DNA of 6,283 nt from Gemmatimonadales bacterium (GTDB taxonomy: Bacteria > Gemmatimonadota > Gemmatimonadetes > Palauibacterales > Palauibacteraceae), in NCBI GenBank assembly GCA_030608825.1, contig JAUWDL010000091.1, positions 1 through 6,283 on the forward strand, given 5' to 3'. How positions within the stretch are numbered: the first letter of the stretch is position 1; the number at the start of each line of letters is the position of its first letter. The notes below the pieces were generated by a model. The model saw only the letters and a list, made by a program, of their open reading frames with translations, did not search any database and was not told the origin of the DNA. Of this stretch, positions 1-6,283 are shown one piece after another. A program made the translations under genes and the position numbers.

Positions 1-61
1 CCGCCGCAGCGTCCAGATCGACGCCGGCATCCCGATAGGTGAGCGGCTCGCGGACCGTCAT
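1..61 (-). CDS. purM: Phosphoribosylformylglycinamidine cyclo-ligase (PurM), N-terminal fragment
   Basis: Only the first 20 codons are inside the window; the gene runs off the left edge. The ATG at 61-59 opens a frame reading MTVREPLTYRDAGVDLDAAA. The 'LTYRDAGVDLDA' block is the characteristic N-terminus of PurM, the ATP-dependent enzyme that closes formylglycinamidine ribonucleotide into aminoimidazole ribonucleotide (fifth step of de novo purine synthesis, cytoplasmic). The start overlaps the stop of the upstream kinase gene in an ATGA (61-58). I see no Shine-Dalgarno sequence in front of it, so translation probably depends on coupling to the kinase gene. The family call rests on this one short but very typical motif; the catalytic domains cannot be examined. 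Confidence 0.85.
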   Translation of the reverse strand, partial: MTVREPLTYRDAGVDLDAAA

Positions 62-981
62 GGCTGCGCGGTCAGCGACTCGAAGCGGGTCATTTCGTGG
101 AACGCCCACACTCGCTCCGCGACCTCCGCCACACCGAGTCCCATCAATCGCTCCGGACCGAACGCTTCGCATGCGAAGGAGCCCATGGCGCAACCGTAGA
201 CGACCGAACGCCTCAGCTCCTCCGAGTCAATGCGGTGGGCGCGAGCCAGATGCCCGAGCAGGCCGCCGGCGAAGGCATCGCCGGCGCCCGTGGGATCGAA
301 GATCTCCTCCAGGGGATAGCCCGGCGCGAAGAAGACGTCGTCGGGCCCGAAGAGAATCGCGCCATGCTCGCCCTTCTTTATGACCACGTACTTCGGTCCA
401 CGATCCCGAATCCACGAGGCCGCGCGAGCCAGGTTGTAGTCTCCCGAAAGCTCGCGGGCCTCCGCGTCGTTGACCAGGAGCATGTCCACGCGCTCGAGGA
501 GTTTCAGAAGCTCCGCCCGGCTCCCCTCGATCCAGTAGTTCATGGTGTCGCACAGAACCAGCTTCGGATCGTCGACCTGATTGAGCACGTCCAGCTGGAG
601 CTTCGGGTCGATGTTGCCGAGGAAGACCAGCGACGCACCGCGAAACGGCTCCGGAATCGTCGGCTGAAACTCCCCGAAAACCCCGAGCTCGGTCAAAAGG
701 GTCTCCCGGGAGTTGAGGTCGTAGTCGTACTCTCCGGCCCACCGAAAGCTGTTCCCTTCCCGCACTTCCAGCCCGTCGAAGTTCACGTTGCGCCCCTTCA
801 GCGCGTGCAGGCGGTCCAGCGGATAGTCAGATCCGACGACGCCCACGACACCCACCGATGCGAAGGCGGAAGCCGCTGCGCTGAAGTACACTGCCGAGCC
901 GCCTAGCGCGTCGCGGGCCTGGCCGAACGGCGTGTCGATGTCGTCGAGGGCCACGCTGCCCACGACAAGGATCTCGATCAT
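58..981 (-). CDS. PfkB/ribokinase-family carbohydrate (or nucleoside) kinase, substrate unassigned
   Basis: The 307-residue protein has the usual length for the PfkB/ribokinase fold, a cytoplasmic ATP-dependent kinase of sugars or nucleosides. Visible marks are the N-terminal strand 'ILVVGSVALDDI' (residues 4-15) and the glycine-rich substrate-side motif 'ALGGSAVYFSAAA' (25-37). The C-terminal PfkB signature 'DPTGAGDAFAGG' (229-240) contains the anion hole (GAG) and the expected catalytic base D235. The central part has 'LCDTMNYW' (143-150) and 'LLVNDAEARELSG' (168-180), the latter matching the 'N..E' segment that helps bind Mg-ATP in this family. The start is the ATG at 981-979, overlapping the argS stop as ATGA; an AGGA-type ribosome site lies about 10 bases upstream. 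The gene overlaps purM by four bases in the same way. The substrate cannot be read from the sequence. Ribokinase-like, fructokinase-like or nucleoside kinase activities are all possible, and the purM neighbour is only a weak hint toward nucleosides. Confidence 0.9.
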   Translation of the reverse strand: MIEILVVGSVALDDIDTPFGQARDALGGSAVYFSAAASAFASVGVVGVVGSDYPLDRLHALKGRNVNFDGLEVREGNSFRWAGEYDYDLNSRETLLTELGVFGEFQPTIPEPFRGASLVFLGNIDPKLQLDVLNQVDDPKLVLCDTMNYWIEGSRAELLKLLERVDMLLVNDAEARELSGDYNLARAASWIRDRGPKYVVIKKGEHGAILFGPDDVFFAPGYPLEEIFDPTGAGDAFAGGLLGHLARAHRIDSEELRRSVVYGCAMGSFACEAFGPERLMGLGVAEVAERVWAFHEMTRFESLTAQP

Positions 982-2708
982 GGGACGGGAGTCCTTTCCG
1001 TTTCCTGCTCTCTCACCATCCGCCTCGGAGCCGACACTCCGAGGAGCTCCAGGCCGTTGCGAAGCGTGATCTGCACGGCTCGTGCGAGTGCGAGTCGGCC
1101 CGCCCGAGCCGGTCCCTCGGCGATCACCCGGAGAGACGGATCGAGATTACCCTCATGGTACCAGGCGTTCACGAGGCCAGCGACCTCTTCCAGGTACGAA
1201 CACACCTGGTAGGGCGCCCGGGCCTGCGCCGCGTTGCGGACCACCTCCGGGAAGCGCAGCAAGCTCTTGGCCAGCTCGCGCTCGCTCTCCCGAGCCAGCT
1301 CGGCCAGGTCGGCCTCCGAGGCGTCGACCGATTCGGCCTCGACACCGGCTCTCTTGAAGACACTGCACATGCGAGCGTGCGCGTATTGGATCTTGTAGAC
1401 CGGGTTGGCTTCAGAAGTATCCAGCGCGAGATCGAGATCGAAGCTCATCGGCACCTCGGCCCGGCGCATGAGGAAGAAGTAACGGGCCACGTCTACGCCC
1501 GTTTCCTCGAAGAGCTCTCGCAGGGTTACGAATTGCCCGGCACGCTTGCTCATCCGCACCTCCTCGCCGGCTCGCATTACCGTCACGAGCTGGATGATCA
1601 GTGCCTCGAAGAAATCCGGCGGCAGCCCGAGAGCCTCCAGCGCGGCCCTCATGCGGGAGACGTGTCCGTGGTGATCGGCCCCCCACACATCGATCGCGAG
1701 ATCGAAGCCGCGCGAGCGCTTGTCGACATGGTAGGCGATGTCGGGCAGGAAGTAGGTGAAGGAGCCGTCGCTCTTCACGAGCACCCGGTCCTTGTCATCG
1801 CCGAAGCGAGTGGTGCGCAACCAGGTGGCGCCGCCCTCGGTATAGGTGAGGTCCTCCGACTCCAGGTGCTCCAGGGCATCCCTCACTTCGCCTCGCTCGT
1901 AGAGGCCGCTCTCCTCTCGAAACACCTCCATGTGGACTCGGAAATCCTTCAGGTCCCTCTCCTGCGCCTCACGAAGCCACCCGGTCGAGAGCTCTCCGAA
2001 GCGTTGCATCCGCTCCTGGCCACCCATCTCCGCCAGCTCCTCGGCTCCCACTTCCGCCGCGGCCCGCTGGGCGAGCTCCTCCACGTACTCTCCCATGTAG
2101 CCGCCGTCCGGCACTTCGGCCTCCTCACCGGCCAGCTGACGAAAGCGTGCCTCCAGGGATGCGGCCAGTAGATCGATCTGCCGTCCCGTATCGTTGACGT
2201 AGAACTCCCGCACGACGCCGTGCCCCGTCCACTCCAGGAGAGAGGCCACCGCATCGCCGATCGCCGCACCCCGGCCGTGCGCGACATGGAGTGGCCCCGT
2301 CGGGTTGGCTGAGACGAACTCCACGTTGATCTGACGCGGTGAGACGGCCTCGCTCCGGCCGTAGGAGAGATCCGCCTTCAGCACTTGGGGTAGACTCCGC
2401 CAATACACGGCGTCGCCGAGGCGGAAGTTGATGAACCCCGGTCCAGCCACGCTCACCTCGACGACGCCCGCTGCGCTCGCGTCCAGGACGCTCACGAGCC
2501 GGTCCGCGACCTGCCTGGCTGGCTGCCCGAGGGGGCCTGCCAGCACGAGGGCAGCGTTCGTCGCGAAGTCCCCGTGTTGCAGATCACGCGGCCGCTCCAG
2601 CTCCGGCTGGAAGCCCTCCGGCGCACCGACCTCCCGAGCCGCCCGCTTCAGCTCGACGGCGAGCGCGGCGACCAGGTCAGACATGCCCGGCTCCGGCGTC
2701 TCGGCCAT
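978..2708 (-). CDS. argS: Arginyl-tRNA synthetase (ArgRS)
   Basis: This class I aminoacyl-tRNA synthetase charges tRNA-Arg with arginine in the cytoplasm. At 576 residues it has the normal bacterial length. Order of parts: N-terminal Add-1 domain (about 9-100, with 'QHGDFATNAAL'); Rossmann catalytic core with 'VSANPTGPLHVAHGRG' (132-147), where HVAHGR is the HIGH signature; 'VWGADHHGHVSRM' (341-353); 'RMSKRAG' (385-391), the KMSKS counterpart; then the DALR anticodon-binding domain (about 436-566), ending in the typical 'LGVSAPRRM'. The last 10 or so residues (VREQETERTPVP) are an extra tail whose stop overlaps the kinase start (ATGA). The start is uncertain. ATG 2708 has GAGG at 2717-2714 with five-base spacing. 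ATG 2684 (M9) has GGAG at 2694-2691 with six-base spacing, and 'MSDLVAALAVELKRA' looks like a natural ArgRS beginning, which would give 568 residues. The fmdB stop lies 11 bases upstream of the longer start. Confidence 0.97.
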   Translation of the reverse strand: MAETPEPGMSDLVAALAVELKRAAREVGAPEGFQPELERPRDLQHGDFATNAALVLAGPLGQPARQVADRLVSVLDASAAGVVEVSVAGPGFINFRLGDAVYWRSLPQVLKADLSYGRSEAVSPRQINVEFVSANPTGPLHVAHGRGAAIGDAVASLLEWTGHGVVREFYVNDTGRQIDLLAASLEARFRQLAGEEAEVPDGGYMGEYVEELAQRAAAEVGAEELAEMGGQERMQRFGELSTGWLREAQERDLKDFRVHMEVFREESGLYERGEVRDALEHLESEDLTYTEGGATWLRTTRFGDDKDRVLVKSDGSFTYFLPDIAYHVDKRSRGFDLAIDVWGADHHGHVSRMRAALEALGLPPDFFEALIIQLVTVMRAGEEVRMSKRAGQFVTLRELFEETGVDVARYFFLMRRAEVPMSFDLDLALDTSEANPVYKIQYAHARMCSVFKRAGVEAESVDASEADLAELARESERELAKSLLRFPEVVRNAAQARAPYQVCSYLEEVAGLVNAWYHEGNLDPSLRVIAEGPARAGRLALARAVQITLRNGLELLGVSAPRRMVREQETERTPVP

Positions 2709-2719
2709 GAGGGCCTCGA

Positions 2720-3001
2720 TCAGTCACCCGACGTGTCACCCTTCTTCGAGCCCGATCCGCCGGAGTCGGGCTTAGACTTCGGCTCCGTCTTCGGCTTCTT
2801 CTCATCGCTGGGGTGAGGCTTTCGGTAGTCCGTGGCGTAGAAGCCCGGACCCTTGAACAGTATGCCGCCACCCGAGGAGATCCTGCGCCGCACCTCGAGC
2901 CGACCGCATTCCGGACACTTGCGGACCGGGTCATCGCTCATCTTCTGAAACCGCTCGAACTCGTGCCCGCAGGCCTCGCACACATACTCGTATGTCGGCA
3001 T
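2720..3001 (-). CDS. FmdB-family zinc-ribbon protein
   Basis: This small 93-residue protein begins with 'MPTYEYVCEACGHEFE', the classic opening of the FmdB/CxxC_CxxC_SSSS regulatory-protein family. Two CxxC pairs (C8/C11 and C29/C32) should bind one zinc ion. They are followed by 'RRRISSGGGILFKGPGFYATDYR', the other conserved block. After residue 60 or so comes a low-complexity tail rich in Lys, Pro, Ser and Gly, probably disordered. The name comes from a putative regulator of formamidase expression in Methylophilus; no general biochemical role is established. A longer frame opens at 3061, but its extra 20 residues lie inside the mutase gene and lack the family pattern. ATG 3001 has a good AGGAAG ribosome site and starts exactly at the family's conserved MPTYEY, so I chose it. 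It sits 19 bases after the mutase stop and 11 bases before argS. Confidence 0.93.
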   Translation of the reverse strand: MPTYEYVCEACGHEFERFQKMSDDPVRKCPECGRLEVRRRISSGGGILFKGPGFYATDYRKPHPSDEKKPKTEPKSKPDSGGSGSKKGDTSGD

Positions 3002-3004
3002 GGA

Positions 3005-3010
3005 CTTCCT
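3005..3010 (-). promoter_or_regulatory. Ribosome binding site of the zinc-ribbon gene
   Basis: On the minus strand AGGAAG (3010-3005) lies just upstream of ATG 3001, with five bases between AGGA and the start. It falls in the 19-base gap after the mutase stop. It decides the start in favour of 3001 over the longer frame from 3061. Confidence 0.7.
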
Positions 3011-3020
3011 GTCCGTTTTG

Positions 3021-4598
3021 TCAGCCCTGTTCGTACGTTCCCCAGACTCCGCGGAGCTCACCCGAGATCTCGCCGAGCGTGACGCCCGCCTTGACCGCCG
3101 CTACCAGCGGCAGCATCAGGTTGGCATCCGACGACGCCGCCACGCGCACCGCATCCAGCGCCTCGGTCGCCGGCGTCGCTTCTCGGCTCTCCTTCCAGTC
3201 CCGGAGGCGGGACCTCTGCGCTTCGGCCAGCGCCACGTAGTCGGGGGTCTTCACCTCCAACGGCGCCTCGGTCTCCTGCTGCACGTTCACGCCCACCACC
3301 TCGACGTCGCCGGCCTCCAGGGCTCTCTGGTACGCATAGGCGGCGCGATGGATCTCCTCTTCCATGAAGCCGATCGCGCGACGGGCGCCGCCGATCTCAT
3401 CGATCTGCCCGATGTACGCCTCCGCCCTCGCCTCGAGCTCGTCGGTAAGAGCCTCGATCGCCCACGAGCCGCCCAGCGGATCCACCGTGTCGGCCACGCC
3501 GCTCTCCGCTGCCAGGATCTGCTGCGTCCGAAGGGCGAGGCGGGCCGCATCCTGCGACGGCAGGGAGAGAGCTTCATCGTAGCTGTTCGTGTGCAGCGAC
3601 TGCGTGCCGCCCAGCACGGCAGCCAGCGCCTGAACCGCCACGCGGACGACGTTGTTGTACGGCTGTTGTGCGGTGAGCGTGGACCCTCCCGTCTGGGTGT
3701 GGAAGCGCAGTCGGGAACTGGCCTCCGATCCTCCCATATCGGCCATGATCCGCGCCCAGAGTCGGCGGGCGGCGCGAAACTTGGCGACCTCTTCCAGGAA
3801 GTGGTTGTGAGACGCGAAGAAGAAGCTGAGGCGGGGGGCGAAGTCGTCCAGCCTCAGGCCGGCGGCGAGTGCGCAACGGACGTACTCCAGCCCGTTCGCC
3901 AACGTGAAGGCGATCTCCTGCGTCGCGGTCGCTCCAGCTTCCCGCATGTGATAACCGCTGATCGAGATCGGATTCCACTTCGGCACTTCGGTGGCGCAGA
4001 ACGCGAAGAGGTCCGTGACGAGGCGCAGGCTGGCTTCCACGGGATAAATGTAGGTTCCGCGTGCCACGAACTCTTTGAGGATGTCGTTCTGTACGGTACC
4101 GCGAAGCGAAGCTCTCGGCGTGCCGCGCTCGTCGGCCAATGCCACGTAAAGCGCCAGAAGGATCGGAGCCGTGGCGTTGATCGTCATTGAGGTGGAGACG
4201 CGGTCCAGGGGGATGCCTTCGAGTAGACTCCGCATGTCGCCCAGCGTGTTGATCGCCACGCCGACGCGACCCACCTCGCCCTCCGCCATCGGGTCGTCCG
4301 AATCGTATCCCATCTGGGTGGGGAGATCGAACGCGACCGAGAGGCCCGTCTGGCCCGACTCGAGCAGATAGCGGAACCGTGCGTTCGTCTCCTCCGCGGT
4401 GCCGAATCCGGCGTACTGACGCATCGTCCAGAGGCGACCCCGATACATCGTCGGGTAGATGCCGCGGGTGAAAGGGAGCGAGCCGGAGTCGCCCAGATCG
4501 GCATCGTAATCGGCGCCTTCCTCGTCTGGACCGTAGAGGCGCTCCAGCTCGATGCCGGAGGGGGTCTCAAAGCGCTCTCGGCGCTCGCCGGTCCCCAT
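3021..4598 (-). CDS. mcmA: Methylmalonyl-CoA mutase, large (catalytic) subunit without B12-binding domain
   Basis: The 525-residue protein is the TIM-barrel substrate domain of an adenosylcobalamin-dependent acyl-CoA mutase, which interconverts (R)-methylmalonyl-CoA and succinyl-CoA. Landmarks: '[21 protein letters not shown]' region (45-65), '[15 protein letters not shown]' (89-103), '[20 protein letters not shown]' (167-186), '[14 protein letters not shown]' (211-224), '[15 protein letters not shown]' (256-270), '[19 protein letters not shown]' (298-316) and '[10 protein letters not shown]' (373-382). Y62, R180 and H217 align with Tyr89, Arg207 and His244 of the Propionibacterium enzyme. 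Isobutyryl-CoA mutase has Phe and Gln at the first two, so a dicarboxylic substrate (methylmalonyl-CoA) is favoured; ethylmalonyl-CoA is not excluded. The protein ends at 'GVWGTYEQG' with no DxHxxG cobalamin-binding domain, so it needs a separate small subunit that is not in the window. The start (ATG 4598) shares one base with the upstream BCCP stop (TGATG) and has a strong GGAGGA site. Confidence 0.95.
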   Translation of the reverse strand: MGTGERRERFETPSGIELERLYGPDEEGADYDADLGDSGSLPFTRGIYPTMYRGRLWTMRQYAGFGTAEETNARFRYLLESGQTGLSVAFDLPTQMGYDSDDPMAEGEVGRVGVAINTLGDMRSLLEGIPLDRVSTSMTINATAPILLALYVALADERGTPRASLRGTVQNDILKEFVARGTYIYPVEASLRLVTDLFAFCATEVPKWNPISISGYHMREAGATATQEIAFTLANGLEYVRCALAAGLRLDDFAPRLSFFFASHNHFLEEVAKFRAARRLWARIMADMGGSEASSRLRFHTQTGGSTLTAQQPYNNVVRVAVQALAAVLGGTQSLHTNSYDEALSLPSQDAARLALRTQQILAAESGVADTVDPLGGSWAIEALTDELEARAEAYIGQIDEIGGARRAIGFMEEEIHRAAYAYQRALEAGDVEVVGVNVQQETEAPLEVKTPDYVALAEAQRSRLRDWKESREATPATEALDAVRVAASSDANLMLPLVAAVKAGVTLGEISGELRGVWGTYEQG

Positions 4599-5101
4599 CA
4601 GTCGTCCTCCGTGGCGAAAGTGAGCAGGAGATCGCCGGCATTGACGGTCTCCCCCTCTTTCGCGGCGATCGAGGCGACAATGCCGGGCCCCTGCGCTCTG
4701 AGCTCGTTCTCCATCTTCATCGCCTCGATGACGATCAAGCCCGTACCGGAGCCGACGTGCTGCCCCTCGGAGACCTCCAGCCGCAGCACCAGCCCCGCCA
4801 TCGGCGCGCGAACCTCTCGAGGGGCCCCGGCCCCGAGGCCGGGGGCGAGCTCTCGAATCGCGTGCGTGCGCTCATCCTCTATGGTTAGCCGTACCACGCG
4901 GCCGCCGATCCCTATCACCCATCCTTCATCGGCTCGCCGCGCCGCGAGCGGGATTCCACGCTCGCCGATGCGCAGGTGGCGACGGGTCGAACCGACTACC
5001 GTGTCGATGTGGGCATCCAGCTCCCGATCCGCGATGCGAACCCCGGTCTCGGTTGCCTCCACCAGCAACGTCTCGCCGGCCCCCGTCACGTAGTACTTCA
5101 C
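4598..5101 (-). CDS. Biotin carboxyl carrier protein of an acyl-CoA carboxylase (BT-like region plus biotinyl domain)
   Basis: From the GTG at 5101 this encodes 167 residues. The C-terminal part (about 96-164) is a biotinyl/lipoyl-attachment domain with '[20 protein letters not shown]' (97-116), a typical hairpin, and '[10 protein letters not shown]' (125-134), in which K129 is the expected biotinylated lysine; it ends '[14 protein letters not shown]'. The first 85 or so residues form a beta-rich segment, '[15 protein letters not shown]' through '[17 protein letters not shown]'. This resembles the BT (BC-CT linking) region between the two domains in fused propionyl-CoA and methylcrotonyl-CoA carboxylase alpha chains rather than the Pro/Ala-rich linker of AccB. 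The start was chosen because GTG 5101 overlaps the biotin carboxylase stop as GTGA and 'MKYYV' is a sensible beginning. Another GTG at 5218 would add 39 residues lying within the carboxylase gene. The carrier moves carboxybiotin between the BC and the carboxyltransferase, probably for propionyl-CoA given the mutase next door. Confidence 0.92.
   Translation of the reverse strand: MKYYVTGAGETLLVEATETGVRIADRELDAHIDTVVGSTRRHLRIGERGIPLAARRADEGWVIGIGGRVVRLTIEDERTHAIRELAPGLGAGAPREVRAPMAGLVLRLEVSEGQHVGSGTGLIVIEAMKMENELRAQGPGIVASIAAKEGETVNAGDLLLTFATEDD
4605..4610 (-). promoter_or_regulatory. Strong ribosome binding site of the mutase gene
   Basis: GGAGGA (minus strand 4610-4605) lies six bases before ATG 4598. 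It is formed by the final Glu-Asp-Asp codons of the upstream carrier-protein gene. With the TGATG stop/start it gives both independent initiation and coupling for the mutase. Confidence 0.75.
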
Positions 5102-6283
5102 GAGCGAGGCCCCCAGCCAGCTCCGTCCGCTACCCTTGCACGCTGCCAGCCGCTGAGCGGGCGGGCCCGCGGTCGGCCATCTGCCCGGACCGATACGGAC
5201 CTCGGCGTGTCGCGCCACTCCTCCTCCAGGAGGACCGCAGCGATCGCCGCGGCCTCCAACAGCCGCGTATCGGCATCGTTGAGCAGATCGGGGTGGTCGT
5301 CCACGTACTCGATGGACAGGCGACCGGCCAGGAAGTCGGGCTCTTGCATGACAGCGAGATGGAACGACTGCGTCGTGATGATACCGGCGACGTGCAACTC
5401 CTCGAGCGCACGTCGCATCCTGCTGATCGCCTGCAAGCGGTCGGCGCCGTGGACGACGAGCTTCGCGAGCAGCGGATCGTAGTGCAGCCCCACCTCGTAG
5501 CCCGCCGATATGCCCGAATCCCAGCGCACGCCCGGTCCCGCCGGTGCCTCCAGCTCGGTGATGCGGCCGGCGGACGGGAGAAAGCCGTTGAACGGATCCT
5601 CACCGCTTATCCGACACTCGATCGCGTGGCCAAGAGGCCAGCCGGGATCCGGCTCCCAACCCAGTGGATCCCCCGCCGCCACACGGATCTGCTCCTGGAC
5701 CAGGTCCACGCCGGTCACCAGCTCCGTCACCGGGTGCTCGACCTGGATTCGGGTGTTCATCTCGAGGAAGTAGAACTCGCCATCGACGAAGAGGAACTCC
5801 ACGGTACCCGCTCCCCGATACCCCACGGCCCGAGCCGCTTCGATCGCCACCCGGCCCATCCGCTCGCGCAGCGCCTCGTCCACGACCGGGGAGGGCGACT
5901 CCTCGATCAGTTTCTGGTGGCGGCGTTGGATCGAGCACTCGCGCTCACCGAGGTGAACGACCGTTCCGCATCCGTCGGCGAGCACCTGAATCTCGATGTG
6001 ACGCGGTCGCTCGAGAAACCGCTCCAGGTATACCCGCGGATCGCCGAACGCCTGCTCGGCCTCGCTCCGCGCCCGCTTCAGAGCGGGCTCCAGCTCATCG
6101 AGGGCGCGTACGATCCGCATGCCCTTCCCGCCACCACCCGCGGCGGCCTTGAGCATCAGCGGGAAGCCGATATCACGCGCAGCCGTCGCCACATCGTCGC
6201 CACCGGTTAGCGCGTCCGAGCCCGGGACGACGGGCACGCCCGCATCCCGCATGAGCTTGCGGGCGCGGGTCTTGTCGCCCATC
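5098..6283 (-). CDS. accC: Biotin carboxylase subunit of an acyl-CoA (probably propionyl-CoA) carboxylase, 5' end cut by window
   Basis: The visible 394 residues begin at '[22 protein letters not shown]', which is internal: in E. coli AccC this region lies about 115 residues in, so the true start is beyond the right edge and the full protein should be near 500 residues. It is an ATP-grasp enzyme that carboxylates biotin using bicarbonate and MgATP. Visible, counted from that Met: glycine-rich ATP loop '[10 protein letters not shown]' (46-55); '[20 protein letters not shown]' (113-132); '[19 protein letters not shown]' (169-187), with E162, E174, N176, R178, Q180 and E182 matching the E. coli metal, bicarbonate and biotin residues; and 'GVRWDSGI' (251-258), whose R253 matches catalytic Arg338. 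The C-terminal domain '[18 protein letters not shown]' is also present. After the catalytic part a 50-residue tail ends in '[18 protein letters not shown]', resembling the junction to BT in fused alpha chains. The symbol is that of the family; the substrate is inferred from the adjacent mutase gene, and an acetyl-CoA carboxylase role cannot be excluded. Confidence 0.95.
   Translation of the reverse strand, partial: MGDKTRARKLMRDAGVPVVPGSDALTGGDDVATAARDIGFPLMLKAAAGGGGKGMRIVRALDELEPALKRARSEAEQAFGDPRVYLERFLERPRHIEIQVLADGCGTVVHLGERECSIQRRHQKLIEESPSPVVDEALRERMGRVAIEAARAVGYRGAGTVEFLFVDGEFYFLEMNTRIQVEHPVTELVTGVDLVQEQIRVAAGDPLGWEPDPGWPLGHAIECRISGEDPFNGFLPSAGRITELEAPAGPGVRWDSGISAGYEVGLHYDPLLAKLVVHGADRLQAISRMRRALEELHVAGIITTQSFHLAVMQEPDFLAGRLSIEYVDDHPDLLNDADTRLLEAAAIAAVLLEEEWRDTPRSVSVRADGRPRARPLSGWQRARVADGAGWGPRS

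Noticed and set aside
97..906. Plus-strand open frame of 269 codons opposite the PfkB kinase
   Set aside because: It is antisense to an intact gene with catalytic motifs. The composition is that of a shadow frame and no domain is recognisable.
1155..2171. Plus-strand open frame of 338 codons opposite argS
   Set aside because: It lies wholly within argS on the other strand and has no recognisable motif.
978..3021. Possible internal terminator or promoter between the mutase and the argS or kinase genes
   Set aside because: The gaps are only 19 and 11 bases, with no stem plus T-tract and no convincing -35/-10 pair, so nothing could be supported.
3002..3061. Longer N-terminus for the zinc-ribbon protein, starting at 3061
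   Set aside because: The extra 20 residues overlap the mutase end and lack the conserved pattern. The family begins at MPTYEY, and ATG 3001 has its own ribosome site.
3000..4190. Plus-strand open frame of 396 codons opposite the mutase gene
   Set aside because: It is fully antisense to a clearly recognisable enzyme. Its translation is rich in Arg, His and Gly without any family motif, as expected from the complement of a GC-rich gene with few stops.
5222..5234. Perfect short inverted repeat TCCTCC-a-GGAGGA
   Set aside because: It lies inside the biotin carboxylase coding region, where it encodes Leu-Leu-Glu-Glu codons. The one-base loop is too tight for a hairpin and no U-tract follows, so it is probably coincidental.
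5053..6210. Plus-strand open frame of 385 codons opposite the biotin carboxylase
   Set aside because: It mirrors the ATP-grasp gene, has no recognisable domain and has a composition typical of antisense frames.

Overview
This is a GC-rich, gene-dense stretch of a bacterial chromosome. All seven genes lie on the minus strand, so transcription runs from the right edge to the left edge. There is no intergenic gap above about 20 bases and no sign of mobile DNA, RNA genes or CRISPR. Two genes are cut by the window edges: the biotin carboxylase on the right and purM on the left.

Right half (about 3021-6283): an acyl-CoA carboxylation and isomerisation module. A biotin carboxylase subunit is followed by a separate biotin carboxyl carrier protein and then by the catalytic (large) subunit of a methylmalonyl-CoA mutase without a cobalamin-binding domain. 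Together they suggest the propionyl-CoA to methylmalonyl-CoA to succinyl-CoA route, used for odd-chain fatty acid, branched amino acid or propionate breakdown. The carboxyltransferase subunit, the epimerase and the B12-binding mutase subunit are not in the window, so they must be upstream or elsewhere.

Left half (1-3001): a small FmdB-type zinc-ribbon protein, arginyl-tRNA synthetase (argS), a PfkB-family sugar or nucleoside kinase of unassigned substrate, and the first 20 codons of purM (de novo purine synthesis).

Four of the six junctions overlap (GTGA, TGATG, ATGA, ATGA). The other two have gaps of 19 and 11 bases. This points to one translationally coupled operon that joins catabolic carboxylation, translation and purine synthesis. 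No promoter or terminator is visible; the promoter is presumably beyond the right edge and the terminator beyond the left.

The high GC, the stand-alone BC and BCCP, the '[12 protein letters not shown]' type of mutase and the argS-pfkB-purM order would fit Gemmatimonadota or another GC-rich environmental phylum. This is inference from general impression only. I see no undescribed biological system here. The points worth a second look are the split subunits, the start-site ambiguities and the unassigned kinase.
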